Notes under the pieces: generated by a model
What the model saw: the letters and a program-made list of their open reading frames with translations, nothing else
Databases searched by the model: none
What the model was told of the DNA's origin: nothing
Assembly: GCA_016756835.1 (NCBI GenBank)
Contig: JAESPE010000029.1
Span: forward strand, 1-37,860
Direction of reading: 5' to 3'
Length of the DNA stretch: 37,860 bases
Source: a gamma proteobacterium endosymbiont of Lamellibrachia anaximandri
GTDB taxonomy: Bacteria; Pseudomonadota; Gammaproteobacteria; Chromatiales; Chromatiaceae
Translations under genes and position numbers: made by a program
In this document: one piece after another, positions 14,592-23,346 of the stretch
Layout of the letters: each line of letters opens with the position of its first letter
How positions within the stretch are numbered: position 1 is the stretch's first letter

Positions 14592-15139
14592 GTATACTTT
14601 TGGAACGATTGCATCGCGATCACACCATATTGGGACGTCTGCTTGATCTATTGAGCAGTCAGCTGGACGCCTTCTTTGCCGGCCGTGAATCGAATTTTGA
14701 TCTCAAAATCGAACTGTTGGACTTCATTGAGCACTATGCCGAGCAGATTCATCATCCCACTGAAGACCTGATATTTCAGGTTGCAAAGAATAGGTGTTCA
14801 GAGGATGCGGAGCTGTTTGAGCGGATTGGTGATCAGCATCGTGATCTGGAGGCATTGACTCGCCGTTTCAGGGAGACCCTGGAGGGGGTGATCCAGGGCG
14901 AGGTGATGCCACGGGAAGAGGTGGAAGTCCGCGGGCGTGAGTTTGTTGCCCTTCAGAGGCAACATATCGACCAGGAGGAGCAGGAAATATTCCCGCTGCT
15001 TGAGAAGTGTTTAGCCGCAGAGGATTGGGAAAGTCTTTTAGCTGAGGTTCCTCTAGGTGAAGATGAGTTGTTTAGCCGGGAGGATTTTGCACGGTTTCGA
15101 GGTCTTATTGATTTTCTTTCAGATCATGGCAATGAGTGA
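14588..15139 (+). CDS. hemerythrin-domain protein
   Basis: A 183-residue cytosolic protein. The ATG at 14588 overlaps the channel gene stop by 4 nt and begins directly with the domain, so the longer frame from 14456 is rejected. The hemerythrin four-helix pattern is visible: H9/H12 (HRDH), H49 plus HHPTED (H55, H56, E59), H84 (QHRDLE), and H126 with QHIDQEEQEIFP. These supply the His and carboxylate ligands of a di-iron site. The C-terminal 45 residues are acidic and extend beyond the core. Known roles of bacterial hemerythrins include O2 or NO binding, iron storage and sensing. Being translationally coupled to a potassium channel suggests oxygen or redox information is linked to K+ flux, but this is inference. 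Confidence 0.88.
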   Translation: MSILLERLHRDHTILGRLLDLLSSQLDAFFAGRESNFDLKIELLDFIEHYAEQIHHPTEDLIFQVAKNRCSEDAELFERIGDQHRDLEALTRRFRETLEGVIQGEVMPREEVEVRGREFVALQRQHIDQEEQEIFPLLEKCLAAEDWESLLAEVPLGEDELFSREDFARFRGLIDFLSDHGNE

Positions 15140-15262
15140 TTTTTGCTAATTGGTGTTCGTCAGAAACATCGTTGCCAAATACAATGGACACAGGGGCAGA
15201 GAGATCGGAAAGGATTAATTGCTGATAACTTCAATAAATCTGGTTCTCTGCGTTATCGAAAG

Positions 15263-15289
15263 TAAAGAATTCTGAATATTAGCCGATAT
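15263..15289 (+). promoter_or_regulatory. sigma-28 (FliA) promoter for motY
   Basis: TAAA (15263-15266), a 15-nt spacer, then GCCGATAT (15282-15289). This fits the flagellar sigma consensus TAAA-N15-GCCGATAA with one mismatch. It lies 47 bp before the motY ATG. The rest of 15140-15335 shows nothing else clear. Confidence 0.82.
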
Positions 15290-15335
15290 GCTTCACGCCT
15301 ATGAATATCGTGCAATATAAGGTGCCTAAATCCAA

Positions 15336-16205
15336 ATGAGAAGTTGGCCGGGAATTCTGATCTTACTATTGGCGTGGCCGATAAATGCTGTTGCATTGCC
15401 GTTTAGCGATGAAATCTACGTAGCAGATGAACATAACTCTGAATGGCATTTCAGCGGTACGAAGGTGAAATGTGAGCTGCGCCATGAGATTCCCGGATTT
15501 GGCACCGCTTATTTTCTGCGGCGCGCGGGTCAGACGCTCTCCTTTCATATCGACAGCTTTCAACCGACACCATCCGCTGTCGACGCTGAGCTGCGGGAAG
15601 CCTCGCCAGCCTGGGTCTACGATGAACCGGATCTGTTGGTCGAATCTGTAACGCTGAACAAAGGGTTGCGCCCACTCCTGCTTGAGCGCAAGCAGGCAAG
15701 CAGAATTTTGGCCTCACTTGATCGAGGCATGCTTTCCAGTATTGATTTTTCCGACTGGGATGATGCGCGCAAAGGTGTGCATCTACAGCTTTCACCTGTC
15801 TATTTTCAGACGCCATATCAGGATTTCAGGAAATGCCTGAAGCAACTATCCATAAATGGTTTCGCCGACTATCGACTTACTGAAATCCATTTTCCTCTGG
15901 ATATTCATGATCTCAATGAAGATTCCCGTATGATCATTAGAAAACTCGCAGAGTTTGTGAAGGCAGACGGAGAGATAAAACGGATAAAGATATCCGGTCA
16001 TGCGGATGATCAGGGATCGCGAAAATATAATCTGAGACTGTCGGAGCGTCGTTCGCAAAGTGTTTCAGATTTTCTGCTGGCGAATGGAGTTGAGAGCAAT
16101 TTACTTTTGAAATATCACTATGGTGAATCAAGGCCCAAAGTTCGCGGCCGTACTGAGCGGGCAAGATCTGTAAATAGACGGGCTGATATCGAATTGGACA
16201 AATGA
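15336..16205 (+). CDS. motY: flagellar motor protein MotY (T-ring)
   Basis: A 289-residue periplasmic protein, close to the 293 residues of Vibrio MotY. A signal peptide spans 1-20 (GILILLLAWPINAVA). The N-terminal domain (21-155) has the MotY-type beta fold with two Cys (CELRH and FRKCLK) in the usual positions. The C-terminal OmpA-like peptidoglycan-binding domain (165-289) contains ISGHADDQGSRKYNLRLSERR and VNRRADIEL. Known biology: MotY forms the T ring with MotX, or acts with MotCD in Pseudomonas, anchoring stators at the flagellar motor. AAGGTG lies about 10 nt upstream of the ATG. A sigma-28 promoter just upstream supports late flagellar expression. No other flagellar gene is adjacent, which is common for motY. 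Confidence 0.9.
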   Translation: MRSWPGILILLLAWPINAVALPFSDEIYVADEHNSEWHFSGTKVKCELRHEIPGFGTAYFLRRAGQTLSFHIDSFQPTPSAVDAELREASPAWVYDEPDLLVESVTLNKGLRPLLLERKQASRILASLDRGMLSSIDFSDWDDARKGVHLQLSPVYFQTPYQDFRKCLKQLSINGFADYRLTEIHFPLDIHDLNEDSRMIIRKLAEFVKADGEIKRIKISGHADDQGSRKYNLRLSERRSQSVSDFLLANGVESNLLLKYHYGESRPKVRGRTERARSVNRRADIELDK

Positions 16206-16443
16206 GCTCAGGAACGGCTAATCGCAAGTCAGTTTTTTGAACATTCAATATGTCGTGAAGCGATCAGGATATTAATTACTGACTTCTCTTCCAGGTTCAA
16301 GTCCCTCCTCATCCGGCCGATAGAATCTATACAGAATCTGTTTTTAGTCTGTTTTTTACTAAATAGTTGTATTGTTGTTGACTACTTAATAAGTAAACAC
16401 TAATATACTTACATGTAATTCATGTCAATGAGAGGTAATGGAC
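16206..16443. other. 238-bp AT-rich intergenic region
   Basis: Between motY and the small membrane protein gene. It holds the sigma-70-like promoter and dyad described separately near its right end. No gene or terminator was recognised. Confidence 0.5.
16378..16406 (+). promoter_or_regulatory. sigma-70 promoter with embedded operator-like dyad
   Basis: TTGACT (16378-16383), a 17-nt spacer and TAATAT (16401-16406) make a good housekeeping promoter. A 13-bp palindrome TACTTA-A-TAAGTA (16383-16395) starts in the -35 box and fills the first part of the spacer, where a repressor would block polymerase. Transcription would start near 16413, about 30 nt before the small gene. Confidence 0.6.
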
Positions 16444-16686
16444 ATGTCGATCTTTTCATGTGGAACGTTGCGCGCTTCGGTAGTCGTTTCGATAGGTCTG
16501 TTGTTGGTAGGCATGGTATTTGTTTCGCCAACAGTGATTTTTTCAGCTCAACTGGAACTCCCTGTTCTCTTTTTCCACTTCGCAGGGTTTGCAGCAATAT
16601 TAGCAAGTCCAGTGGTTCTGCTTGTCACACTGCTCCTGTCATTATTTCCGTCTGTGAACAGCAGACTCAATGAGTGCCAGCATTAA
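16444..16686 (+). CDS. small two-helix membrane protein
   Basis: An 80-residue hydrophobic protein, family not recognised. The ATG at 16444 has AGAGG eight bases upstream; another in-frame ATG at 16438 would add two residues but sits too close to that site. Two hydrophobic spans (about 10-31 and 42-68) with short polar ends suggest an inner-membrane hairpin with both ends on the same side. A promoter with an internal dyad immediately upstream and a good ribosome site support its being real and regulated. Convergent with the amidohydrolase gene. No function assigned. Confidence 0.55.
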   Translation: MSIFSCGTLRASVVVSIGLLLVGMVFVSPTVIFSAQLELPVLFFHFAGFAAILASPVVLLVTLLLSLFPSVNSRLNECQH

Positions 16687-16691
16687 TCTTT

Positions 16692-16706
16692 ACAATGATC
16701 CATTGT
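16692..16706. terminator. short hairpin between convergent genes
   Basis: ACAATG-ATC-CATTGT, a perfect 6-bp hairpin in the 27-bp gap between the small membrane protein and the amidohydrolase stop. It has no T-tract, so terminator function is weakly supported. Confidence 0.3.
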
Positions 16707-16713
16707 GATTGAG

Positions 16714-17706
16714 TCATGTGATGCCAAGCACCTTTTGGTAATTACTATAGATTGCACTGCCTGCAGGGAAATACTCAAGCAAAGCTTCAATGTAGCGGTC
16801 GAACGGGTTCTCCATCGCATTGATTCTGAGTCTTGTAGAGATGTCTAAATCGTAGGTATTGAAGATGATTGGAAAAGGCACTGGAAAGTCTGTGCCGAAA
16901 AGAATCTTCTCATGTGTCATTGTTTGCTGTGAGATATGTCTGAGAGACCGGGCTTTAAATGGCGTTAAAATGGCTGACAAATCAGCGTATAGATTATCGT
17001 AAACAGTCAGTTTTTCCAGTAGGGTGTAGTAGTCCTGGTCAAAGAAATCAGGGTTCCTTGAAAGGTTTCGCCAGAATCTGAATTTGTAATTTGGCCGTCC
17101 TAACCCCATATGCGCGGCGATAACCGTCACACCTGATTTCAAAGGTAGCTCAATCATGTTGAGCCGCTCATAGTCAGGGTCAGACTGAATTGTGTATTCG
17201 CAACCTATGTGTATGATCAGTGGGATATCGTTTGATTTAAGCTTTTCGTAGTAGGGAAGAAAACGTTCGTTATTGAGGTCGATGCCCCAGTAGTTCTGTA
17301 GAAACTTTGCTCCTTTGCAGCCTCTTTCGACATACTCATCAATGAGATCCAATGCATCCGGACGATCAGGGTTAACCGATAGAAAAGGGATAAAACTATC
17401 TGGGTAGTGCACAGCTGCAGCGAGTACATCCTCGGTTGAGGCACAGACTGTTTCGTCGCGGTGAATATCTCTACCTTTGTGATCGACCCGGCTGTCGACG
17501 CCAAAAAGACAGGTTTTTTCAAGGTGCTGTGATTCACTGATAGCGCGAGCCATCGACTCCAAATAAACTGAATAGGGATTTGCTTTCAGACGTTTGACTT
17601 CGACCCCTAGCTTTTTTGCGAAAAATCGGACGATAAATCGATCAAGTGGGCGATCAAAGCGGACGCTTGGGTTGAGAAGGTGAGTATGGATATCGACGGT
17701 TTTCAT
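16714..17706 (-). CDS. amidohydrolase family metal-dependent hydrolase
   Basis: A 330-residue TIM-barrel protein of the Amidohydrolase_2 (ACMSD-like) group. The ATG at 17706 gives MKTVDIHTHLL, placing the metal-binding HxH (H7, H9) where the family has it. The frame stays open upstream to 17847 through a palindromic repeat, which I treat as non-coding. Further signatures: IIHIGCEY (His on a middle strand), VIAAHMGLGRPNYKFRFW (second metal or catalytic His) and ILFGTDFPVPF (catalytic Asp). It may hydrolyse or decarboxylate a small carboxylic or aromatic substrate; specificity is not visible. No ribosome site is evident, so expression may be low or leaderless. It stands alone on the minus strand. 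Confidence 0.82.
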   Translation of the reverse strand: MKTVDIHTHLLNPSVRFDRPLDRFIVRFFAKKLGVEVKRLKANPYSVYLESMARAISESQHLEKTCLFGVDSRVDHKGRDIHRDETVCASTEDVLAAAVHYPDSFIPFLSVNPDRPDALDLIDEYVERGCKGAKFLQNYWGIDLNNERFLPYYEKLKSNDIPLIIHIGCEYTIQSDPDYERLNMIELPLKSGVTVIAAHMGLGRPNYKFRFWRNLSRNPDFFDQDYYTLLEKLTVYDNLYADLSAILTPFKARSLRHISQQTMTHEKILFGTDFPVPFPIIFNTYDLDISTRLRINAMENPFDRYIEALLEYFPAGSAIYSNYQKVLGIT

Positions 17707-17754
17707 TATCGGTAAATAATGCGCCGGATGGATATTGTAGTCCAGAAACATAAA

Positions 17755-17877
17755 GCAACAGGTAACAGGGTTGTACCCCAGAATGGTCCCCTCCCCATCG
17801 GGGAGGTAGAACGAAGCAGGAAGCCGGAGCCGAGAGAGGGGGACCAAAAAATCCTGTGCCCTGTTACCTTTCGTTGC
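17755..17877. repeat. 123-bp nested inverted-repeat element
   Basis: Outer arms GCAACAGGTAACAGGG (17755-17770) and CCCTGTTACC plus TTTCGTTGC (17859-17877) match except for a small insertion. Inside, TGGTCCCCTC (17784-17793) pairs with GAGGGGGACCA (17836-17846) apart from one extra G, and CCTCCCC-ATC-GGGGAGG (17790-17806) is a perfect hairpin. The nested symmetry and small size are typical of a MITE-like or other dispersed palindromic unit. No target duplication was identified. Confidence 0.55.
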
Positions 17878-17896
17878 CTCTAAGAGTGACTTTCCT

Positions 17897-17991
17897 CGCC
17901 ATCCCTGGCGAAACCGCTGAGTTCTATCTTAACCCCGGCCCGGACTTCCTGTCCGGTCGTTCGCCATGCTGCGAAGGTTCACTGGACCTTC
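17897..17991. repeat. array of four short hairpins upstream of purL
   Basis: Four perfect stems in 95 bp: CGCCA/TGGCG (17897-17910), CCGGAC-TTCCT-GTCCGG (17940-17956), TTCGC-CATGCT-GCGAA (17960-17975) and GAAGGT-TCACTGG-ACCTTC (17973-17991). The last two overlap and are mutually exclusive. Together with the 123-bp element they fill the 364 bp between the amidohydrolase and purL. They could be a repeat array or a purL leader control; I cannot distinguish these. Confidence 0.5.
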
Positions 17992-18070
17992 GGTCATGGC
18001 TCACCCTGTCACCTGTCCCTTTTTCGAGTATCATTGTTCCTTCTCCCAACAAGCAGGAAAAGGCCCGACG

Positions 18071-21000
18071 ATGCTCATTCTCCGTGGTGCACCCGCGCTC
18101 TCCGAATCTCGTCTGAAAAAACTGGCTCAGCGGCTGGAAAACAGTCTTGGCAAACCTGTAACGGTTTATGCGGAATACATGCACTTTTCCGAGGTGGATC
18201 AGTCACTTGCGGAGGACGACCAGGGGGTTCTCGAACGCGTCCTGCGCTACGGTCCCCATTTGACCGAGCACGATCCGGAAGGGAGTCTGTTACTTGTGGT
18301 GCCGCGCCCAGGCACCCTCTCCCCATGGTCGACCAAAGCGACGGACATTGCTCACCATTGCGGCTTGGAACGGATTGCCCGGATCGAGCGCGGTATCGCC
18401 TACTATTTGGGGACAGGGGAGAACACCCTTAGCGATAATGAACTCAATACGGTAATGCCTCTACTGCATGACCGTATGACTGAGGTGGTGTTGCTGGAGA
18501 TGGAGGATGCAGATCGCCTCTTTAGCCATGCAGAGCCCAAACCTTTCATCAGCGTCGATGTAATCGGGGGTGGTTGTCCTGCACTGGAAAAGGCCAACGT
18601 GGAACTTGGGTTGGCGCTGTCGGATGATGAGATCGACTATCTGGTGGAAAGTTTTCAGGGGTTGGGACGCAATCCCACCGATGTTGAGCTGATGATGTTT
18701 GCCCAAGCCAACTCCGAGCATTGTCGCCACAAGATCTTCAATGCCGACTGGATCATCGACGGCAAACAGCAGGATCTTTCGCTGTTCAAAATGATCCGCA
18801 ATACCACAGAGAAAGCGCCGGAAGATGTTCTCTCTGCCTACAAGGACAACGCTGCAGTGATCAGCGGCCCAAGGGCCGAGCGCTTCATTCCTGACGCCAA
18901 AAGCAATGTTTACGGCTTCGGCGAAGAGGATATTCATATCCTCATGAAGGTGGAGACCCACAACCATCCCACTGCGATCTCGCCGGATCCGGGTGCAGCG
19001 ACAGGGTCGGGCGGAGAGATTCGCGACGAGGGGGCTACCGGCAAGGGTTCCAAACCCAAGGCCGGACTCTGCGGTTTCTCGGTTTCCAATCTGCGAATCC
19101 CTGGTGCCGGACAGCCTTGGGAAACCGATCACGGCAAGCCGGACCGTATCGTCTCCGCTCTGGATATTATGCTGGAAGGCCCCATCGGTGCGGCCTCATT
19201 CAATAATGAGTTTGGGCGCCCCAATATCTGCGGCTATTTCCGAACCTACGAGGAGCGGGTGTCGGGGCCGGACGGGGATGAGTTACGGGGCTACCATAAA
19301 CCGATCATGCTGGCTGGTGGGTTGGGAAATATCCGTGGTGAGCATATTGAAAAGACCACCTTCCCCGATGGCTCCCCACTGGTGGTGCTGGGTGGGCCGG
19401 CGATGTTGATCGGCTTGGGTGGTGGCGCCGCTTCATCCATGGCCAGCGGCACTTCAGCGGAAGATCTGGATTTTGCCTCGGTACAACGCTCCAATCCTGA
19501 GATGGAGCGCCGTTGCCAGGAAGTGATCGATGCCTGTTGGTCGAGAGGCGGCGAAAATCCCATCCTCTTTATCCACGACGTGGGAGCGGGTGGTCTCTCC
19601 AATGCACTGCCGGAACTGGTCCATGATGCCGGACGGGGCGGCAGGTTCGAGTTGCGCACGGTACCCAACGATGATCCCGGCATGTCTCCCATGGAGATCT
19701 GGTGTAACGAATCCCAGGAGCGCTACGTGATGGCTGTGGATGTCGACCGCCTCGATGAATTTAGGGCGATCTGTGAGCGGGAGCGCTGTCCTTATGCCGT
19801 GGTGGGCGAGGCGATCGATGAGGAGCACCTGACCCTGGGCGATGCTCACTTCGATAACAACCCTATCGATATTCCCATGCCCTTGCTGTTCGGGAAAGCG
19901 CCGCGCATGCTGCGGGATGTGCACCATCGCACCTTCCACAAGCCGGAACTCGACTTCAGTGGTGTCGATCTGAAAGAGGCGGCCCTGCGGGTGCTGTCCC
20001 TGCCGACAGTCGCAAACAAGACCTTTCTCATCTCCATCGGGGATCGCACGATCACCGGTATGGTGACGCGGGATCAGATGGTGGGTCCCTGGCAGGTGCC
20101 GGTTGCCGACTTGGCGGTGACGGCTTCGGGTCTCATGGGGCATACCGGCGAGGCGATGGCCCTGGGCGAGCGAACCCCCATCGCATTGATCGACGCTCCT
20201 GCTTCGGGGCGCATGGCCGTCGGCGAGGCGATCACAAATATCGCCGCTGCCTCCATCGATAAAATCAGCGATATCAAACTCTCCGCTAACTGGATGGCCC
20301 CTGCCGGTCATGTCGGCGAGGATGCCAAGCTTTATGAGACGGTAAAAGCTGTGGGTATGAAGCTCTGTCCGGCACTGGGCATCGCGGTGCCGGTGGGCAA
20401 GGACTCCATGTCGATGAAGACGGTCTGGGATGAGGAGGGAGAGAGGCGTGAGGTTACAGCACCGCTCTCTCTGATTATCACCGCCTTCTCACCGGTAAGC
20501 GATGTGCGGCGAACCCTGACGCCCCAGTTGCGCACGGACTTGGGCGATAGCGATCTGATTCTGATTGACTTGGGCAAGGGCATGAACCGTTTGGGGGCAT
20601 CTGCCTTGGCACAAGTCTATAAGCAGATGGGACATCGTGGCGCGGATCTCAATGATCCCGATGCACTGAAACGCTTCTTTTCACAGATTCAGGAGTTGAA
20701 CCGGGACGGCCTGCTGTTGGCTTATCATGACCGGTCTGATGGTGGGTTGTTTGCCACCCTGAGTGAAATGGCCTTTGCCGGGCGTTGCGGTATCAGCATT
20801 GAGTTGAATGACCTGGGCGATGATAATTTCGCCATCCTCTTCAGCGAGGAGCTGGGGGCCGTGATTCAGGTGCGCCATAGCGACACGGATGATGTCTTGA
20901 AACGGCTGCATGATGCCGGGCTGGGACATCATAGCCACGTCATTGGCAGTCTCAACGAATCTGATATTTTTGAGTTCATGCTTAACGGCAAGTCTATTCT

Positions 21001-21958
21001 GGAGGGGACTCGAAAAGAGTACCAACAGGCCTGGTCTGAAACCACCCGACAGATGCAGGCGCTGCGGGATAATCCAAACTGCGCCCAGGAGGAGTTCGAA
21101 CGGATTGCTGCGGATGACCCCGGCATGCAGGTGGAGCTATCTTTCGAAATTGATGATGACGTGGCCGCACCCATGATCGCCACCGGGGTTCGCCCGCCAA
21201 TGGCGATTCTTCGCGAGCAGGGGGTCAATGGTCAGTTGGAGATGGCGGCCTCTTTCCATCGCGCCGGTTTTGAGTGTGTGGATGTACACATGTCCGACGT
21301 TATCGAAGGGCGTGTCTCGCTGGAGCAATTCAAGGGGCTGGTGGCCTGTGGCGGTTTCTCATACGGCGACGTGTTGGGTGCAGGCGAGGGCTGGGCCAAA
21401 TCGATCCTTTTCAACGGACGTGCCAGAGATCAGTTTCAGAGCTTCTTCAACCGGGAGGATGCCTTTTCGTTGGGTGTCTGTAATGGCTGTCAAATGCTCT
21501 CCAATCTGCATGAACTGATTCCTGGTGCAGAACATTGGCCCCATTTTGTGCGAAATCGTTCCGAACAGTTCGAGGCCCGTTTTGTTACTGTTGAGGTCGT
21601 GGATTCACCTTCCATCATGTTACAGGGCATGAGTGGTTCGCGGCTGCCCATCGCCGTGGCGCATGGTGAGGGCAGGGCAGAGTTTCGTGATGCGGGACAT
21701 CTGTCAAAGGCAGGTGAACTGATGGCCTTACGCTATGTTGAAAACAGCGGTGAAGCGGCAAGTGCCTACCCGGCAAATCCCAACGGCTCACCGGAGGGCA
21801 TGACCGGATTGACCACAACCGATGGCAGGGTCACGATCATGATGCCCCACCCTGAGCGGGTAATCCGAACGGTGCAACACTCCTGGCATCCGGATGGTTG
21901 GGGTGAAGATGCGCCTTGGTTGCGCCTATTCAGAAATGCTCGCGCCTGGGTAGGATAA
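18071..21958 (+). CDS. purL: phosphoribosylformylglycinamidine synthase
   Basis: The large single-chain PurL, 1295 residues, the same length as the E. coli enzyme. It catalyses ATP- and glutamine-dependent conversion of FGAR to FGAM, step four of purine synthesis, in the cytosol. The start at 18071 ([10 protein letters not shown]) follows AGGAAAAGG; the frame open from 17966 runs through hairpins and is rejected. The N-terminal PurS-like domain comes first. Then two AIR-synthase-type ATP-binding halves carry [38 protein letters not shown] and [11 protein letters not shown]. The C-terminal class I glutaminase domain has catalytic Cys in [10 protein letters not shown] and the His/Glu pair in MMPHPERV. 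It is a monocistronic housekeeping gene. I do not see a clear PurR box. Confidence 0.98.
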   Translation: MLILRGAPALSESRLKKLAQRLENSLGKPVTVYAEYMHFSEVDQSLAEDDQGVLERVLRYGPHLTEHDPEGSLLLVVPRPGTLSPWSTKATDIAHHCGLERIARIERGIAYYLGTGENTLSDNELNTVMPLLHDRMTEVVLLEMEDADRLFSHAEPKPFISVDVIGGGCPALEKANVELGLALSDDEIDYLVESFQGLGRNPTDVELMMFAQANSEHCRHKIFNADWIIDGKQQDLSLFKMIRNTTEKAPEDVLSAYKDNAAVISGPRAERFIPDAKSNVYGFGEEDIHILMKVETHNHPTAISPDPGAATGSGGEIRDEGATGKGSKPKAGLCGFSVSNLRIPGAGQPWETDHGKPDRIVSALDIMLEGPIGAASFNNEFGRPNICGYFRTYEERVSGPDGDELRGYHKPIMLAGGLGNIRGEHIEKTTFPDGSPLVVLGGPAMLIGLGGGAASSMASGTSAEDLDFASVQRSNPEMERRCQEVIDACWSRGGENPILFIHDVGAGGLSNALPELVHDAGRGGRFELRTVPNDDPGMSPMEIWCNESQERYVMAVDVDRLDEFRAICERERCPYAVVGEAIDEEHLTLGDAHFDNNPIDIPMPLLFGKAPRMLRDVHHRTFHKPELDFSGVDLKEAALRVLSLPTVANKTFLISIGDRTITGMVTRDQMVGPWQVPVADLAVTASGLMGHTGEAMALGERTPIALIDAPASGRMAVGEAITNIAAASIDKISDIKLSANWMAPAGHVGEDAKLYETVKAVGMKLCPALGIAVPVGKDSMSMKTVWDEEGERREVTAPLSLIITAFSPVSDVRRTLTPQLRTDLGDSDLILIDLGKGMNRLGASALAQVYKQMGHRGADLNDPDALKRFFSQIQELNRDGLLLAYHDRSDGGLFATLSEMAFAGRCGISIELNDLGDDNFAILFSEELGAVIQVRHSDTDDVLKRLHDAGLGHHSHVIGSLNESDIFEFMLNGKSILEGTRKEYQQAWSETTRQMQALRDNPNCAQEEFERIAADDPGMQVELSFEIDDDVAAPMIATGVRPPMAILREQGVNGQLEMAASFHRAGFECVDVHMSDVIEGRVSLEQFKGLVACGGFSYGDVLGAGEGWAKSILFNGRARDQFQSFFNREDAFSLGVCNGCQMLSNLHELIPGAEHWPHFVRNRSEQFEARFVTVEVVDSPSIMLQGMSGSRLPIAVAHGEGRAEFRDAGHLSKAGELMALRYVENSGEAASAYPANPNGSPEGMTGLTTTDGRVTIMMPHPERVIRTVQHSWHPDGWGEDAPWLRLFRNARAWVG

Positions 21959-21992
21959 ACAGGAAATATTTTTTCTATTTATCAGCCAGAAC

Positions 21993-22056
21993 GGAGCGGC
22001 GCCTCGCCGCGATTTACCTATCTACGGAGTCATCGCGGCGAGGCGCCGTTCCTACA
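21993..22056. repeat. 21-bp-stem palindrome, TGTAGG type
   Basis: Arms 21993-22013 and 22032-22052 pair over 21 bp with a single G-T wobble, around an 18-nt loop. The core GGCGCCTCGCCGCGAT/ATCGCGGCGAGGCGCC is a perfect 16 bp. On the minus strand it starts TGTAGG (22056-22051), like the elements at 9913 and 37713. It lies between convergent purL and the lipoprotein gene and could end both transcripts although it lacks a T-tract. Confidence 0.75.
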
Positions 22057-22115
22057 ATTTAACGTCCCGTCTGCTTGTGGTGGGGTAGTTAATCGTTCCG
22101 GAAACAACCGGGTAT

Positions 22116-22514
22116 TTAGAGTGTGCTTAACTGCGCCTTGATCGCCCGGTCGAGGTTCTGAATCCAGCCGTTGTAGTTGCTGTGGATCTTTTCGCCATCG
22201 TACTTCAGGTTGTCGCTGTTTTTGTACTTGATGCTGTAAGTCTGGGCATCGTACGGAATATCGACCTGCGCCATGTGGGAGCGAAGATGAATGGTGCCTT
22301 CAACCAGGCCTGAGCCCTTATCATTCATGTTCCAGCCGAGAGTGGCGCCGGCACGGATGATAGCCTTGCGGACATCGTCCATGGTGACCCCATCCTTGTT
22401 GGCGACAACGGATGCGTCCTCAACGTTGTAGACCATTGCCTGATGCGGACATCCCGCCAGGAATAGTGTAACCATACTAACGATCAGAACGCCCAATAAT
22501 TTCTGCTTCATCAC
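22116..22514 (-). CDS. small outer-membrane lipoprotein, unknown
   Basis: A 132-residue lipoprotein. AAGGAG lies eight bases before the ATG at 22514, and a second ATG follows directly. The signal peptide (KLLGVLIVSMVTLFLAGC) ends in the lipobox LAGC with lipidated Cys at about residue 21; the next residues PH do not include Asp at +2, consistent with transfer to the outer membrane. The mature part has a segment (VTMDDVRKAIIRAGATLGWNM) and a beta-rich remainder (YDAQTYSIKYKNSDNLKYDG) reminiscent of small periplasmic beta-propeptide-like lipoproteins; I cannot name the family. It follows the glycosyltransferase by 58 nt on the same strand and may be the last gene of the aryl-polyene-like operon or a separate unit. 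Confidence 0.78.
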   Translation of the reverse strand: MMKQKLLGVLIVSMVTLFLAGCPHQAMVYNVEDASVVANKDGVTMDDVRKAIIRAGATLGWNMNDKGSGLVEGTIHLRSHMAQVDIPYDAQTYSIKYKNSDNLKYDGEKIHSNYNGWIQNLDRAIKAQLSTL

Positions 22515-22572
22515 TAACTCTCCTTAAGTTGATAAAGGCTTATACATAACCTGCAGCTGAAAGTTTACTCGC

Positions 22573-23334
22573 TTATTTCTCATGAGGAAACCTGTCGGGT
22601 TCGTTATTCTTTCTGAATAAAACCCGATAGAGTCCTATGGGATACATGCCGTTTGCGATGAGTTTTCCCGCTACCATCAGGACGATACGGGTAATATCAG
22701 CCACTGGGCGGAAGTGGCTTGCCCGCGCTTGTTGTGGATAGCGGGACTCGACGGGAACCGTGCTGAACCCAAACCCCTTTTTCGCCGCTTCGATCAGGTA
22801 TTCGCTCTCAAAAACAAACCCCCGTTCCCTGCTGTGTGAAACAAAAACTGATTGAATCGCATCGGCAGGATAGAGTCGGAGCCCGGATTGACTGTCGTGG
22901 ATGCGGCAGCCCGCCGCCCAGGATATCCAGAAGTCGGCAAAGTTATTGGCGCGGCGCCGCGCATTGGGGGCCTGTTCACGATTTTGCAGGCGTGCGCCTA
23001 TGATCAAGTGTTTCGGATTGTCTTCCCAGATTGCATAGAGCTTGGGAATATCTTCCGGTACATGCTGGCCGTCGCCATCAAGGGTAATCACGCATTTGGC
23101 GCTCTGTTGGACTGCCTCCTGCATGCCGTCGTGCAGACTGGCCGCCTTACCCATGTTTTCCTGATGCCTGATTAGTGTCAGCGGCAGATCGGCAAGCTGC
23201 TCAGCTGTGCCGTCACTGGAGCCGTCATCCACCACGATGAGTTGGGATGTATGCTGCAAGACACGTTTCGCCAGATCACGAATGGTGGCCGCCTCATTAT
23301 AGGCGGGTATGACCACTGTTACTGGAATCGGCAT
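22573..23334 (-). CDS. family 2 glycosyltransferase
   Basis: A 253-residue GT-A fold glycosyltransferase. The N-terminal VTVVIPAYNEAATI and VVDDGSSDGT form the nucleotide-sugar site, and TLDGDGQH is the DxD metal motif. Later DSQSGLRLY and ERGFVFESEYLIEAAKKG match polyprenol/polyene-associated GT2 enzymes. A moderately hydrophobic C-terminal stretch (ITRIVLMVAGKLIANGMYPIGLYRVLF) may tether it to the membrane. It starts 12 nt after the ketoreductase stop, so it belongs to the operon. Known aryl-polyene clusters often carry a GT2 domain fused to or near an LpxL-like acyltransferase; here the two are separate genes at opposite ends of the operon. Likely role: adding a sugar that links the polyene to its lipid anchor, by analogy. 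Confidence 0.88.
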   Translation of the reverse strand: MPIPVTVVIPAYNEAATIRDLAKRVLQHTSQLIVVDDGSSDGTAEQLADLPLTLIRHQENMGKAASLHDGMQEAVQQSAKCVITLDGDGQHVPEDIPKLYAIWEDNPKHLIIGARLQNREQAPNARRRANNFADFWISWAAGCRIHDSQSGLRLYPADAIQSVFVSHSRERGFVFESEYLIEAAKKGFGFSTVPVESRYPQQARASHFRPVADITRIVLMVAGKLIANGMYPIGLYRVLFRKNNEPDRFPHEK

Positions 23335-23346
23335 CCTGTCCCTGAC

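Noticed and set aside
17707..17847. N-terminal extension of the amidohydrolase
   Set aside because: The extra 47 residues are encoded by the nested inverted-repeat element, and the metal-binding HTH of the family falls at the expected place only with the 17706 start.
17966..18070. N-terminal extension of PurL by 35 residues
   Set aside because: Runs through the hairpin array. The start at 18071 has a good ribosome site and gives exactly the E. coli length of 1295.
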